DNA of 49,378 bases from Actinomycetospora chibensis (GTDB lineage Bacteria > Actinomycetota > Actinomycetes > Mycobacteriales > Pseudonocardiaceae). A program made the translations under genes and the position numbers. This document shows, piece by piece, positions 14,646 to 22,472 of the stretch. Position 1 is the first letter of the stretch. Every line of letters begins with the position of its first letter. The notes beneath the pieces were generated by a model. The model had not been told where the DNA came from and searched no databases. It worked only from the letters and a program-made list of their open reading frames with translations. The stretch lies in the NCBI RefSeq assembly GCF_028737215.1, contig NZ_JAQZAM010000031.1:1-49378 (forward strand), written 5' to 3'.

Positions 14646-15812
14646 CTAGCCGCCCCCGTTGCGGCGGGGTTCCGCCGGCCGACCCCAGGATACGCGGGGA
14701 CGGGCCCGGGTCTCCTCGTCGCGGGGACCCCCGACGGGTGTCGGGGCGCGGCCGCGCGTGGCGTCCCGGGCCATGTCGGCGACCCGCTGCACGAGCGTCG
14801 CGCCCGGTCGGGGTCCGGGCCGGGAGCCTGGGGCCGGCGTGACGACGGTCGTCCGCGTCTCGGGCTTCCCGGTGTGCTTCTGGGTGTGCTTCTCGGTGTG
14901 CGGGGTGCGGGCACCGCCTGCTCCCCGGGACCCCCCGACGGTGTCCCGGGGAGCCCCGGCCGGCCCCCGCGCCTGAGCCGGCCGAGGTGGGGGCGGAAGA
15001 GCCCGCCCGGGCCGGCCGCCTGCCCGCGGCACGGCCGGGCGGGGCCCGGGTGAGGACGGCGGACGGCCGGAGCCGTTCGCCGGGACGGCGGCCGCGACGG
15101 GTGCCGCGACGGGTGCCGCGATCGCCGCCGGCGGCGGGGACGACAGCGACGACGGGGTCGGGTCGACCGCCGAGGCCGTCGCCACGGGTGTCGCGGCCGG
15201 ACGGGAGAAGGCCGCGGTGACGAGCACGCGCCCGACGGGGACGTCGGCGCCCGCGAGCAGGTGCAGGAAGGTGCGCTCGGCGAGGCGGCGCGCGTCGGTG
15301 TCGCGGGCGTGCTCGAGGTAACCCGAGAGCAGCTCGTCGGCGAGCACCTCGAGCGGCCAGCGGGCGGCCACGTCGGCCAGGTCGTCGGGGTGGAACTCCA
15401 CCCACAGGTGCGGTGCCGCGACGCGCTGGCCGCGCGGCGTCCACACCAGCGACTCCTCGGACGCGAGCCGCCGGGCGGCCGCGCGGATCAGGCCGTCGCC
15501 GTGCACCCAGGGCCGGCCGAGCAGCCCGCGCACGGCACGACGCAGCCGGTCCGAGGGCGTGGGCGGGGCGAGGTCCGTCGTCGGCAGGGCCTCGAGCACC
15601 TCCGCCGAGCCGTCGCCGCCGCGCGGACCGCGCCCGGTGGAGGACACGACCATCCACGCCAGCCCGGCGGTGCCGGCGACGAGGACGAGAACGAGCAGGG
15701 CCAGGACGAACGAGCCGGAGGCGAGCCAGGTCAGGAGCAGGAGGCCGAGGGCGGCCGCGCCGACGAGGCGGGGCCAGGTGAGGGCGGAGCGGGCAGTGGT
15801 CCTCGGGGTCAT
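14646..15812 (-). CDS. Membrane protein with FhaA N-terminal-like (DUF3662) domain
   Basis: The 388-residue protein starts at an ATG overlapping the CvpA stop (ATGA). Two membrane helices near residues 12-55 (LVGAAALGLLLLTWLASGSF and VLALLVLVLVAGTAGLAWMV) precede a domain at about 95-195. Its pattern PHLWVEFHPDDLADVAARWP, ADELLSGYLEHA and GADVPVGRVLVTA resembles the DUF3662 domain of mycobacterial FhaA. The rest is disordered, Pro/Gly/Arg/Thr-rich, with Lys-His repeats (HTEKHTQKHTGK). In FhaA this domain is fused to FHA; here an FHA-like protein is encoded next door. Confidence 0.6.
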   Translation of the reverse strand: MTPRTTARSALTWPRLVGAAALGLLLLTWLASGSFVLALLVLVLVAGTAGLAWMVVSSTGRGPRGGDGSAEVLEALPTTDLAPPTPSDRLRRAVRGLLGRPWVHGDGLIRAAARRLASEESLVWTPRGQRVAAPHLWVEFHPDDLADVAARWPLEVLADELLSGYLEHARDTDARRLAERTFLHLLAGADVPVGRVLVTAAFSRPAATPVATASAVDPTPSSLSSPPPAAIAAPVAAPVAAAVPANGSGRPPSSPGPRPAVPRAGGRPGRALPPPPRPAQARGPAGAPRDTVGGSRGAGGARTPHTEKHTQKHTGKPETRTTVVTPAPGSRPGPRPGATLVQRVADMARDATRGRAPTPVGGPRDEETRARPRVSWGRPAEPRRNGGG

Positions 15813-16321
15813 CGCGCACCCCCGTCGGCGAGCGTGGCGCCCCCGGAGGGCAGCAGCGTGAGCGGGTTCGGCAGGTGCGTGGCGGCGGCGCCGAGCACGG
15901 AGCTGTCGCGGGCCGCATCGCCGAGGCCGGTCGGGCCGAACGCGGACACGACCCCGGCGGCCAGCACGAGCAGCATGAGCGCGAGGGCGCCGTGGGCGAC
16001 GACGCCGAGGGCGCGGTCGGGCAGACCGGGTCGGCGGAACCCGCCGCCGCGGCGGGCGGCGAGGGTCTCGCCGAGTCGGCGGCCCACGCCCCAGCCGACG
16101 AGGGCGCCGACGAGCGCGGCGCCGATGACGATCGCCCCGCGCGAGACCGTCGCGTCGGGCGCGACGAGCAGCGGCACCAGCCAGCGGGCGAGCGCACCGG
16201 CGATCAGCACCCCGGCCACGGCGCCGGCGGCGCGCAGGACGAGTCCGGTGCCGCCCCGACGCCAGCCGCGCAGCGCGGCGATCAGGACCACCGCGAGCAC
16301 CACCAGGTCCACGACGGTCAC
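15809..16321 (-). CDS. CvpA-family membrane protein
   Basis: A GTG behind GAGGAGG gives 170 residues. The first helix VVDLVVLAVVLIAALRGWRR carries the CvpA start pattern; helices GTGLVLRAAGAVAGVLIAGA, GAIVIGAALVGALVGWGVGR and GVVAHGALALMLLVLAAGVV follow. CvpA was named for colicin V production and in actinobacteria is also the membrane half of MarP-type proteases; no protease domain is present. It is the promoter-proximal gene of the 16321-13759 operon. Confidence 0.75.
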   Translation of the reverse strand: MTVVDLVVLAVVLIAALRGWRRGGTGLVLRAAGAVAGVLIAGALARWLVPLLVAPDATVSRGAIVIGAALVGALVGWGVGRRLGETLAARRGGGFRRPGLPDRALGVVAHGALALMLLVLAAGVVSAFGPTGLGDAARDSSVLGAAATHLPNPLTLLPSGGATLADGGAR

Positions 16322-16431
16322 GGGAGCCTCCTCGATGTCCCTGCATGTCCGGGGTCGCACACACGACTCCGGCTGACATCGAGTCAACCCGCGCGGACAC
16401 GGCCCCGGCGGCGGGCGATCGGGAACTAATT

Positions 16432-16442
16432 CCCCGCCGGGG
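16432..16442 (-). terminator. Short GC hairpin downstream of the LanC-like gene
   Basis: CCCC-GCC-GGGG lies just beyond the minus-strand stop at 16449 and is followed on that strand by AATTAG. The stem is short and has no long U tract, so this is a weak terminator candidate. Confidence 0.3.
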
Positions 16443-16448
16443 ACGCGC

Positions 16449-17936
16449 CTACCCCGTGGCCGGGCCCTCCAGGGGCACGAGGACCTCCTGCATTCCGGGG
16501 CTGTCGACGGGACCGCCGGCGAGCCGGCTCAGGAAGCCGATCACCCCGGCGGAGCCCCAGTGCCACGAGGGCTCGCGACCCAGGGTCCACGTCCCGTTCT
16601 GTCGGGTCGCGCCCCAGTGGCCCTCCGGGGTGGCGACGGCGAGCAGCCAGGCGCGGGCATCGCGGGCCGCCGCGGTGAACTCGCCGTCGCGGGTCACGCG
16701 GCCCAGGGAGTCGAGGAACCAGCCGGTGCCCGCGGCTCCGCTGTTCGTCGAGGCGTGGACGGTCGGGCTGCCCTCGTACTCGGCCCACGCCAGGCCCACC
16801 GGTTCGTCCAGGGCGACGCTGACCAGCCACCGGCCCGCGCCGCGCGCCCGCTCGAGGTGGCGGGGGTCGCCGAGGATCGCGTGGGCCTGCAGCGACACCC
16901 AGCCGATCCCGGCCGCGCCCTCCTCCATGCCCGTGGCCCTGTTCGGGTTGTCCGGCGTCAGTGCTTCCGACCCGGCGCCGAGCAGTATCGGCCAGGCCAG
17001 GCCCCCGCCGGCGGGTTGCGCGGTGCGGTCGAGGAAGCCGAGCGCGGCCTCCGCGTCCCGGCGCCAGCGTTCGTCGCCGGTCGCCTGGTACATCCGCAGG
17101 AAGACGAACGCCGCGCCGGCGGTGCCCGAGAGGAACCCGGTGTTGCGCCGCGGCTCGTCGGCGCGCTCGGGCAGCCCGCCGTCGTCGTCGAGGCGGCTGG
17201 ACAGGTACGCCGCGCCGCCCGCGGCGTGCGCGGCGAGCTCCGGGTCGCCGGTGCGCTCGGCCATCACCGAGAGCGCGTAGACGATCCCGGCCTGGCCCTC
17301 GCCCATGCCGTGCCGGTAGGAGGGCGGCTCGCTCCCGCCGTCGACCCAGGCCCACCGGCACATCTGGGGGCACGGTGCGCCGTCGACGCCCTCGGCGCGG
17401 TCGAGCACCCAGCGCAGCGAGTCCCGGGCGCCCGCGCGGTAGCGGTCGTCGCCGGTGGCATCGCCCAGGCGCCACAGCACCTCGGCGACCCCGGCCGCGC
17501 CGTCGTCGAACGAGGTGTAGGCGCGCGCTGCCGGGCCGTCGGGGTTGACGTAGTCGGGCACCCGGCCGCCCCGCGACGCGCCCAGCAGGAAGTCGCCCGC
17601 GGACCGGGCCCCGGCGAGGTGGCGCTCGCGGGCCGCCGGGTCGGGGGTCGCCGCGGCGAGGGCGAGCAGCCCGTGCGCGATCCCGGCGGCGCCGACGTCG
17701 CGGTCGGTCTGGCGGTTCGGTGCCTGGATGGCGCTGGTCCACGCGCGGGCGCCGGGCGGCCCGCCGGCACCGAGCGGGTCCGGGATGCCGTCGTCGACGA
17801 GCCGGTCGGCGAACGCGTCCGGGAGCGGCGACGGCGTGGGTCCCGTGGGCTCCGCGGCGGGGGCGCGTGCGCAGGCGGCCGCCAGAAGGGAGACAGCCAG
17901 CAGGGCGGCGGCCAGCACCAGGAGGAGCCGCGTCAT
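16449..17936 (-). CDS. LanC-like (alpha/alpha)-toroid lipoprotein
   Basis: The 495-residue protein starts at an ATG overlapping the deacetylase stop (ATGA). A signal peptide (residues 1-21) ends in L-A-A-A-C22, so it should be a lipoprotein on the outer face of the membrane. Seven evenly spaced glycine motifs follow: GAAGIAHG (82-89), DGAAGV (145-150), EGQAGI (213-218), SGTAGA (270-275), EGAAGI (339-344), SGAAGT (399-404) and WGSAGV (460-465). Seven such hairpins are the signature of the LanC toroid. The LanC zinc ligands (WCxG, CHG) are absent; the only Cys pair, C189 and C193, is elsewhere. Lanthionine synthesis is therefore unlikely, and a sugar- or peptide-binding or hydrolase-like role fits better given the glycosyltransferase and deacetylase upstream. 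Confidence 0.7.
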   Translation of the reverse strand: MTRLLLVLAAALLAVSLLAAACARAPAAEPTGPTPSPLPDAFADRLVDDGIPDPLGAGGPPGARAWTSAIQAPNRQTDRDVGAAGIAHGLLALAAATPDPAARERHLAGARSAGDFLLGASRGGRVPDYVNPDGPAARAYTSFDDGAAGVAEVLWRLGDATGDDRYRAGARDSLRWVLDRAEGVDGAPCPQMCRWAWVDGGSEPPSYRHGMGEGQAGIVYALSVMAERTGDPELAAHAAGGAAYLSSRLDDDGGLPERADEPRRNTGFLSGTAGAAFVFLRMYQATGDERWRRDAEAALGFLDRTAQPAGGGLAWPILLGAGSEALTPDNPNRATGMEEGAAGIGWVSLQAHAILGDPRHLERARGAGRWLVSVALDEPVGLAWAEYEGSPTVHASTNSGAAGTGWFLDSLGRVTRDGEFTAAARDARAWLLAVATPEGHWGATRQNGTWTLGREPSWHWGSAGVIGFLSRLAGGPVDSPGMQEVLVPLEGPATG

Positions 17937-18757
17937 CGGGGGACGACGGCCGCGCGCGACCCCGAGTTGACCGCCGAGGGCGTCGGGGACGGGGCCACGA
18001 CCCCGAACGTGAACCCGCGGGCGCGCAGCGCGTCGATGGCCCGGGGCAGGTACTCGAGCTGGGCGGGCGGGCAGCCGACCGTGTCGCCGGAGTCGTGCAG
18101 CAGGATCATCGCCTGGTCCACGGACTCGGTGAGCACGTAGTCGACGAGCGCGTCGGCGCCCGGGCACTGGAAGTCGCCGGGCTTGTTCGACGTCCACTTC
18201 CAGTGCACGCCGTTCGACATCCCCAGGCGTGCCAGGACGGCGTCACCACCGGGGGAGGGCTGGCCGAACGGGTAGCGGAACAGCGTCGGGCGCACCCCGG
18301 TGATCTCGGTGAGCACCTCGTTCGTGCGCTGGATCTCGACCTCGGCCTCCTCGGGTGTCAGGTCCGGGAACCACGGGTGCTCCCAGGCGTGGTTGGCCAC
18401 GACGTGGCCCTCGTCGTGCACGCGTCGCACCAGCTCGGGATGCGCCTCGGAGTGGTCGCCCTGCAGGAAGAAGGTGGCGGGCACCCGCTTGGCGGCCAGG
18501 ACGTCGAGGATGTACGGGGTCAGCTGCGGGGACGGACCGTCGTCGAAGGTGAGCGCGACGCGGGGCCCCGGGCGCGCCTCGGGCGAGGGCGGCAGCGCCT
18601 GGTCGAGCGCGGTCGGGACGTAGCGGGGGCCGGCGACGGTCTCGTCGGACGCCGTCCCGGCCACCGACGAGGCGACCGAGATCACCACGGTGCCGAGCAG
18701 CGCGAGGAGGAAGAAGAGCAGCGAGCGGACGTTGCGACGCCGGTCGTCGAAGGACAC
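17933..18757 (-). CDS. NodB-type polysaccharide deacetylase, membrane-anchored
   Basis: The 274-residue protein has an N-terminal membrane anchor (SLLFFLLALLGTVVISVASS, residues 12-31) and then a NodB domain. RVALTFDDGPSP (66-77) supplies the catalytic base and metal Asp, VVANHAWEHPWF supplies the two metal His, RYPFGQPSPG is motif 3, and MILLHDSGD carries the late catalytic His. CPGADALVDYVLTE lies between motifs. It should remove N-acetyl groups from an extracellular glycan. It lies six bases after the tiny membrane protein and overlaps the LanC-like gene, so all are co-transcribed with the GT2 synthase. Confidence 0.9.
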   Translation of the reverse strand: MSFDDRRRNVRSLLFFLLALLGTVVISVASSVAGTASDETVAGPRYVPTALDQALPPSPEARPGPRVALTFDDGPSPQLTPYILDVLAAKRVPATFFLQGDHSEAHPELVRRVHDEGHVVANHAWEHPWFPDLTPEEAEVEIQRTNEVLTEITGVRPTLFRYPFGQPSPGGDAVLARLGMSNGVHWKWTSNKPGDFQCPGADALVDYVLTESVDQAMILLHDSGDTVGCPPAQLEYLPRAIDALRARGFTFGVVAPSPTPSAVNSGSRAAVVPR

Positions 18758-18763
18758 GCGACC

Positions 18764-18925
18764 TCAGCGGAACGGCCGCAGGCTGCGGCGCACGATCCGC
18801 ACCACCAGCAGCAGCGTGAACAGCACGGTCACCGCCATGAGCACCGCCGCGATGGCGTTGATGCCCGTGGCCGCGGCCAGCGCGAAGCCGGTGGTGCCGC
18901 CACCGACGGCGCTCGTGAGGTACAT
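18764..18925 (-). CDS. Tiny membrane protein between synthase and deacetylase
   Basis: Starting at the ATG at 18925, six bases after GGGGAG, gives 53 residues: MYLTSAVGGGTTGFALAAAT, then the helix AIAAVLMAVTVLFTLLLVV and a basic end RIVRRSLRPFR. ATG 18943 would add six residues. It is too short for most gene finders. Position and topology recall small accessory subunits of exopolysaccharide synthases (PgaD/IcaD-like), but there is no sequence signature, and a cytoplasmic-tail anchor protein is equally possible. Confidence 0.6.
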   Translation of the reverse strand: MYLTSAVGGGTTGFALAAATGINAIAAVLMAVTVLFTLLLVVRIVRRSLRPFR

Positions 18926-18996
18926 CGAGTGCTCCCCGTACATCCCCGCGGTCCGTCCCTTCTCGATTCCTCGTCCGACATGTCGTTCTCGTGCGG

Positions 18997-20325
18997 CTAC
19001 CAGGCCTGCCGGCGGGCGTTGAGACACCGCCACGCCGAAACCACCGCACACAGCTCCAGGAAGAACCCGTAGAAGTCCTCGACGATCAGCACCGCGACGA
19101 TCGCCACGTCGCGCCACCCGCGGTCGGGCACCCGCAACATCGAGGTCATCCGCTCCAGCCACATCACGGCGAGCGGGATGAGCCCGATCAGCGCGTACCG
19201 GAACGGCACCGCGTAGATGATCATCAGGGCGAGCATCGTCAGGAACAGCACCCGGAAGAACACGCTGAACCCGAACAGGACGTAGGACAGGCAGTCCTGC
19301 CGCGTCGCGGTCGACCAGCCGCGCTTGAGGCACTCGTCCATCCCGCCGCGTCCCCACCGCATGCGCTGGACCCAGAGTTCGCGGAACGAGGCGGGCGGGG
19401 TGGTGTAGACGTGCGCCTTCCGGGCGGCGGCCACGCGGAAGCCGCGGGCCTTGAGCTCCAGGGTCAGCGCGTAGTCCTCGATCAGCGACGTGCCGTCCCA
19501 CGGCTCGCCGGCCTCGCGGGTGGCGGCCACGGCCTCGAGGGCGACGTTGCGGTACATCGCGGCGGCGCCGCTGGCGACCGAGACCTTCCAACGGCGCAGG
19601 TCGCGCAGGTCGTCGTAGCGGGTGTACTCGAGGCGCTGGAGCCGCCAGACCAGGCCGCGGCCCGGCGTCGCCCAGTACCGGGCGCAGACCGCGCCGAGCA
19701 CGGCGTTGCCGCGCAGCTCGTCGGCCATCGCCGCCACCGTGTCCGGCAGCAGCACGGTGTCGGCGTCCATCGTCAGCACGAGGTCGGCGCCGCGCGCGGT
19801 CTCCCGCCAGCCGTGGTTGAGCGCGCCGGCCTTCTTGTCCGGGTTGTGCGCCATCTCCAGGACCGTCACCGGGTACCGGCGGGCGATCTCGGCCGTGCGG
19901 TCGGTGCAGTTGTTGGCCACCACGACGACCTCGGCGATGTGCAGCCACTCGGGGACGTCCTGCGCGAGCAGGCCCTCCACCGTGGCCGTGATGCCCGCCT
20001 CCTCGTTGTGGGCCGGCACCAGGACGCTGACGGTGGTGACCCCCGTCGCGGCGCTCGTCGCACGGCGGGTGCCGCGGCCGGTGCGGGGTGAGGCGGAGGC
20101 GACCGTCGTCGCCGGGGCTGCGGCCTCCGGTACCGCGGCCGTGGCCGGCGTGGGGGAGGGCGCGATGGTGGTGCGCAGCGTGATGGTGGGCGCGTCGTGG
20201 TCCGAGGAGCGGCGGGCCGGGCGGGTGCGGACACCCACGGGCCCGGTCACCGGGTCGGCGGGGACGGAGCTGCGCGGCGGCGTTGCGCCCGCTCGTCCGA
20301 CCCGTACGGCCTGGCTGCTCGTCAC
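18997..20325 (-). CDS. Family 2 glycosyltransferase, processive synthase type
   Basis: A GTG start behind GCGAGGTGAC gives 442 residues. The first 95 are disordered and Pro/Thr/Ala-rich. The GT-A domain follows: TVSVLVPAHNEEAGITATVE, VVVANNCTDRTAEIA, NPDKKAGALNHGW, LTMDADTVL (DXD-type), GTSLIEDYALTLEL (the acceptor ED) and VQRMRWGRGG, the Q-x-x-R-W motif of processive beta-glycan synthases such as NodC, PgaC and hyaluronan synthase. The C-terminus has three or four membrane helices. Substrate is most likely a UDP-GlcNAc-type sugar, given the downstream deacetylase. It is the first gene of the four-gene minus-strand operon. Confidence 0.88.
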   Translation of the reverse strand: MTSSQAVRVGRAGATPPRSSVPADPVTGPVGVRTRPARRSSDHDAPTITLRTTIAPSPTPATAAVPEAAAPATTVASASPRTGRGTRRATSAATGVTTVSVLVPAHNEEAGITATVEGLLAQDVPEWLHIAEVVVVANNCTDRTAEIARRYPVTVLEMAHNPDKKAGALNHGWRETARGADLVLTMDADTVLLPDTVAAMADELRGNAVLGAVCARYWATPGRGLVWRLQRLEYTRYDDLRDLRRWKVSVASGAAAMYRNVALEAVAATREAGEPWDGTSLIEDYALTLELKARGFRVAAARKAHVYTTPPASFRELWVQRMRWGRGGMDECLKRGWSTATRQDCLSYVLFGFSVFFRVLFLTMLALMIIYAVPFRYALIGLIPLAVMWLERMTSMLRVPDRGWRDVAIVAVLIVEDFYGFFLELCAVVSAWRCLNARRQAW

Positions 20326-20597
20326 GTCACCTCGCTCGCGTCACCGTGTGCTCACGTCCGTGGTCGCTGCTCACTCGATCGGTGGGCGACCTGCGAGGCA
20401 TACCGTACACAGACCGGATTTCGTTACACCATCGTGAGAAATCGGATGTCGCTTTGACGCCGGAGTGTCACTCACCTGCCTTTTCGGCCCCCCGATCGGC
20501 AGACGGCCGAGAGCCGGCTCCGGCGTTCGGCACAGCGACGGCGGCACGGCCGGCGGGCGTGAGCCGCCCCACGCCGGCCGCGCCTACCGTGGGCGAG

Positions 20598-21224
20598 GTG
20601 ATCGGCTTCGAGATCGTCGGCTTCGTCGTCTCGAGCGGCCACGCCTACGAGGGGCGTCCGGGCGACGGCCCCGTGGCGGTGCCGACCACGACGCCCGACC
20701 ACATCGACATCCGCGCGGGGTACGGCGTGGTGGGCGACCGCTACGCGGGGCAGGACGCGCACCGGGACGCCGCGGTCACCGTGCTCGCGATCGAGGCGCT
20801 CGAGGCCGTCGCCGCCGAGCTCGGCGTCGCGCCGTTCGATCCCGTCGCGGCCCGACGCACGATCGTCACCCGCGGGCTGGACGTCGAGGCCCTGCGCTCC
20901 CGCGAGTTCGCCCTCGACTCCGGCGACGGGCCGGTGCGCCTGCGCGGGGCCCGGCCCGCGGCACCGTGCGCCTGGATGGACGTGGTGCTCGCCCCCGGCG
21001 CGCACGCCGCCCTCCGCGGGCGCGCCGGGGTGCGGTGCGCGGCACTGGGCTCGGGGACCCTGCGGGTGGGGCCGGCGACCGTGACCGTCCCGGAGGGCGA
21101 CGATCTCCTGGACGCGTCCCGTGCCGGCCTCCCGCCTCGGGCGCGACGGCCGGCCGCGAACCGGACGTCCCGTGACGCTCCGGGCACGACGACGGTGGGA
21201 TCGGTCTCGACCCCGGGCCCGTGA
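20598..21224 (+). CDS. MOSC-domain protein
   Basis: The frame is open far upstream, but homology-like sequence begins near MIGFEIVGFVVSSGHAYEGR; I use the GTG at 20598 (20589 is equally possible), giving 208 residues. MOSC-like features are IDIRAGYGVVGDRYAGQDAH, AVTVLAIEALEAVAAELG, TRGLDVEALRSREF and AWMDVVLAPGAHAALRGRAG followed by VRCAALGSGTLRVG. MOSC domains carry sulfur via a Cys for metal-sulfur cofactors; candidate Cys are in APCAWMD and VRCAALG. The last 35 residues are disordered. It is divergent from the GT2 operon across 272 bases that contain an AT-richer promoter zone (about 20400-20460) and no other gene. Confidence 0.75.
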   Translation: MIGFEIVGFVVSSGHAYEGRPGDGPVAVPTTTPDHIDIRAGYGVVGDRYAGQDAHRDAAVTVLAIEALEAVAAELGVAPFDPVAARRTIVTRGLDVEALRSREFALDSGDGPVRLRGARPAAPCAWMDVVLAPGAHAALRGRAGVRCAALGSGTLRVGPATVTVPEGDDLLDASRAGLPPRARRPAANRTSRDAPGTTTVGSVSTPGP

Positions 21225-21249
21225 TCGCGTCCTGCGGCACGGTCGTGCG

Positions 21250-22434
21250 GTGAGCGCCGACGTCTCGACCGCCGAGTCCGCCACCGGGATCGGGCGCGCC
21301 CGCACGCTGCTGCTCGCCGTGGTGTGCGGCGCCGCGGTGGCCAACATCTACTACGCCCAGCCCCTGCTGCACACGATCGGCGGGGAGTTCGGCGTCGGCA
21401 ACGGCACCGCCGCGCTGCTCGTCACGGCTTCGCAGGTGGGGTACGCGCTGGCGCTCGCCTTCGTCGTCCCGCTCGGCGACCTGCTGGAGCGTCGGCGGCT
21501 GGTGAGCCTGCTGCTGCTCGGGTGCGCCGTGGTGCTCGGGCTGGCCGCGGCAGCGCCCGGGTTCGCGCTGCTCGCCACGGCCGTCGCGCTGGTCGGCGTG
21601 ACCTCGGCCGTCGCGCAGGTCGCGGTGCCGCTGGCGGCGCAGCTGGCCGGCGACCACGAGCGCGGCCGCGTCGTCGGCACCGTGATGAGCGGCCTGCTGA
21701 TCGGCATCCTCGGGGCGCGGACGGTCGCCGGGTTCGTGGCCGAGGCCGGCGGGTGGCGCTGGGTCTTCGCGCTCGCGGCGGGCGTCATGGTGGTGCTGGC
21801 CGTGGTGGTGCGCCTGGTGCTCCCGGTCGTCCCGCCCACCGAGTCGACGAGCTACCCGCGCCTGCTGGGCTCGGTGCTCGGCCTCGTGCGCCACGAGCCG
21901 GAGCTGCGCCGGCGCATGCTGCTGGGCGCGGTCGGCATGGGGTGTTTCACGATCCTGTGGACCTCGGCCGACTTCCTGCTCTCCGCGCCGCCGTACGGCT
22001 TCGGTCCGGCGGTCGTCGGCCTGTTCGGCCTCGCGGGCCTGGCGGGGGCGGCGATGGCGCCGCTCGCGGGCCGGCTGGCCGACCGCGGCCACGGGCGGCT
22101 CGTCGTCACCCTGGGGCTGGTGGTGCTCGTGGCCAGCTGGGCGCTGCTCGGGCTCGGCGGGGCGTCGATCGTGGCGCTGATCGCGGGGGTCGTCGTGCTC
22201 GACCTCGCCCAGCAGAGCCTGCAGATCAGCCACCAGAGCGTCATCTACGCGCTCGCCCCGCAGGCCCGCAGCCGCATCACCACCGCGTACATGACCTCGG
22301 TGTTCATCGGCGGCACGCTGGCCTCGGCGGCGACGTCGATCGTCTACCCCGCGGGTGGCTGGGTCGGCGTGTGCGTCCTCGGCGGTGCCGTCGCCCTCGT
22401 CGGCCTCGGCGTCTGGTTCCTGCCCCGTACGTGA
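21250..22434 (+). CDS. MFS efflux transporter
   Basis: The 394-residue protein has 12 predicted helices and starts at a GTG (MSADVSTAESATGIGRARTL). NIYYAQPLLHTIGGEFGV in helix 1 is characteristic of the drug/metabolite H+ antiporter branch that includes YgaY-like exporters. Motif A is GDLLERRRLV, and the second half repeats it as GRLADRGHGRLV. SHQSVIYALAPQARSRITTA and YMTSVFIGGTLASA are typical of helices 10-11. The exported compound is unknown. Its stop codon lies inside the left arm of a 19-bp hairpin. Confidence 0.87.
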   Translation: MSADVSTAESATGIGRARTLLLAVVCGAAVANIYYAQPLLHTIGGEFGVGNGTAALLVTASQVGYALALAFVVPLGDLLERRRLVSLLLLGCAVVLGLAAAAPGFALLATAVALVGVTSAVAQVAVPLAAQLAGDHERGRVVGTVMSGLLIGILGARTVAGFVAEAGGWRWVFALAAGVMVVLAVVVRLVLPVVPPTESTSYPRLLGSVLGLVRHEPELRRRMLLGAVGMGCFTILWTSADFLLSAPPYGFGPAVVGLFGLAGLAGAAMAPLAGRLADRGHGRLVVTLGLVVLVASWALLGLGGASIVALIAGVVVLDLAQQSLQISHQSVIYALAPQARSRITTAYMTSVFIGGTLASAATSIVYPAGGWVGVCVLGGAVALVGLGVWFLPRT

Positions 22435-22472
22435 GCGATGTTCGGGGCTATCACCCCGAACATCGCTCACGT
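22429..22472. terminator. 19-bp hairpin, bidirectional terminator
   Basis: ACGTGAGCGATGTTCGGGG (22429-22447) pairs perfectly with 22454-22472 around a six-base loop CTATCA. The arms contain the TGA stops of both convergent genes (22432-22434 plus; 22467-22469 minus). There is no U tract. A similar GTGAG-ended hairpin occurs at 44572-44611. Confidence 0.8.

Noticed and set aside
13759..16197. Single 812-codon minus-strand protein joining the FHA-like and CvpA regions
   Set aside because: Upstream of 14604 the frame is low-complexity Arg/Pro-rich and is out of frame with the real CvpA and DUF3662-like genes; a GGGAGG-GTG start at 14604 explains the end part.
20283..20597. Longer N-terminus for the MOSC protein
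   Set aside because: The extra 105 codons cross the AT-richer divergent promoter zone and have no domain character.
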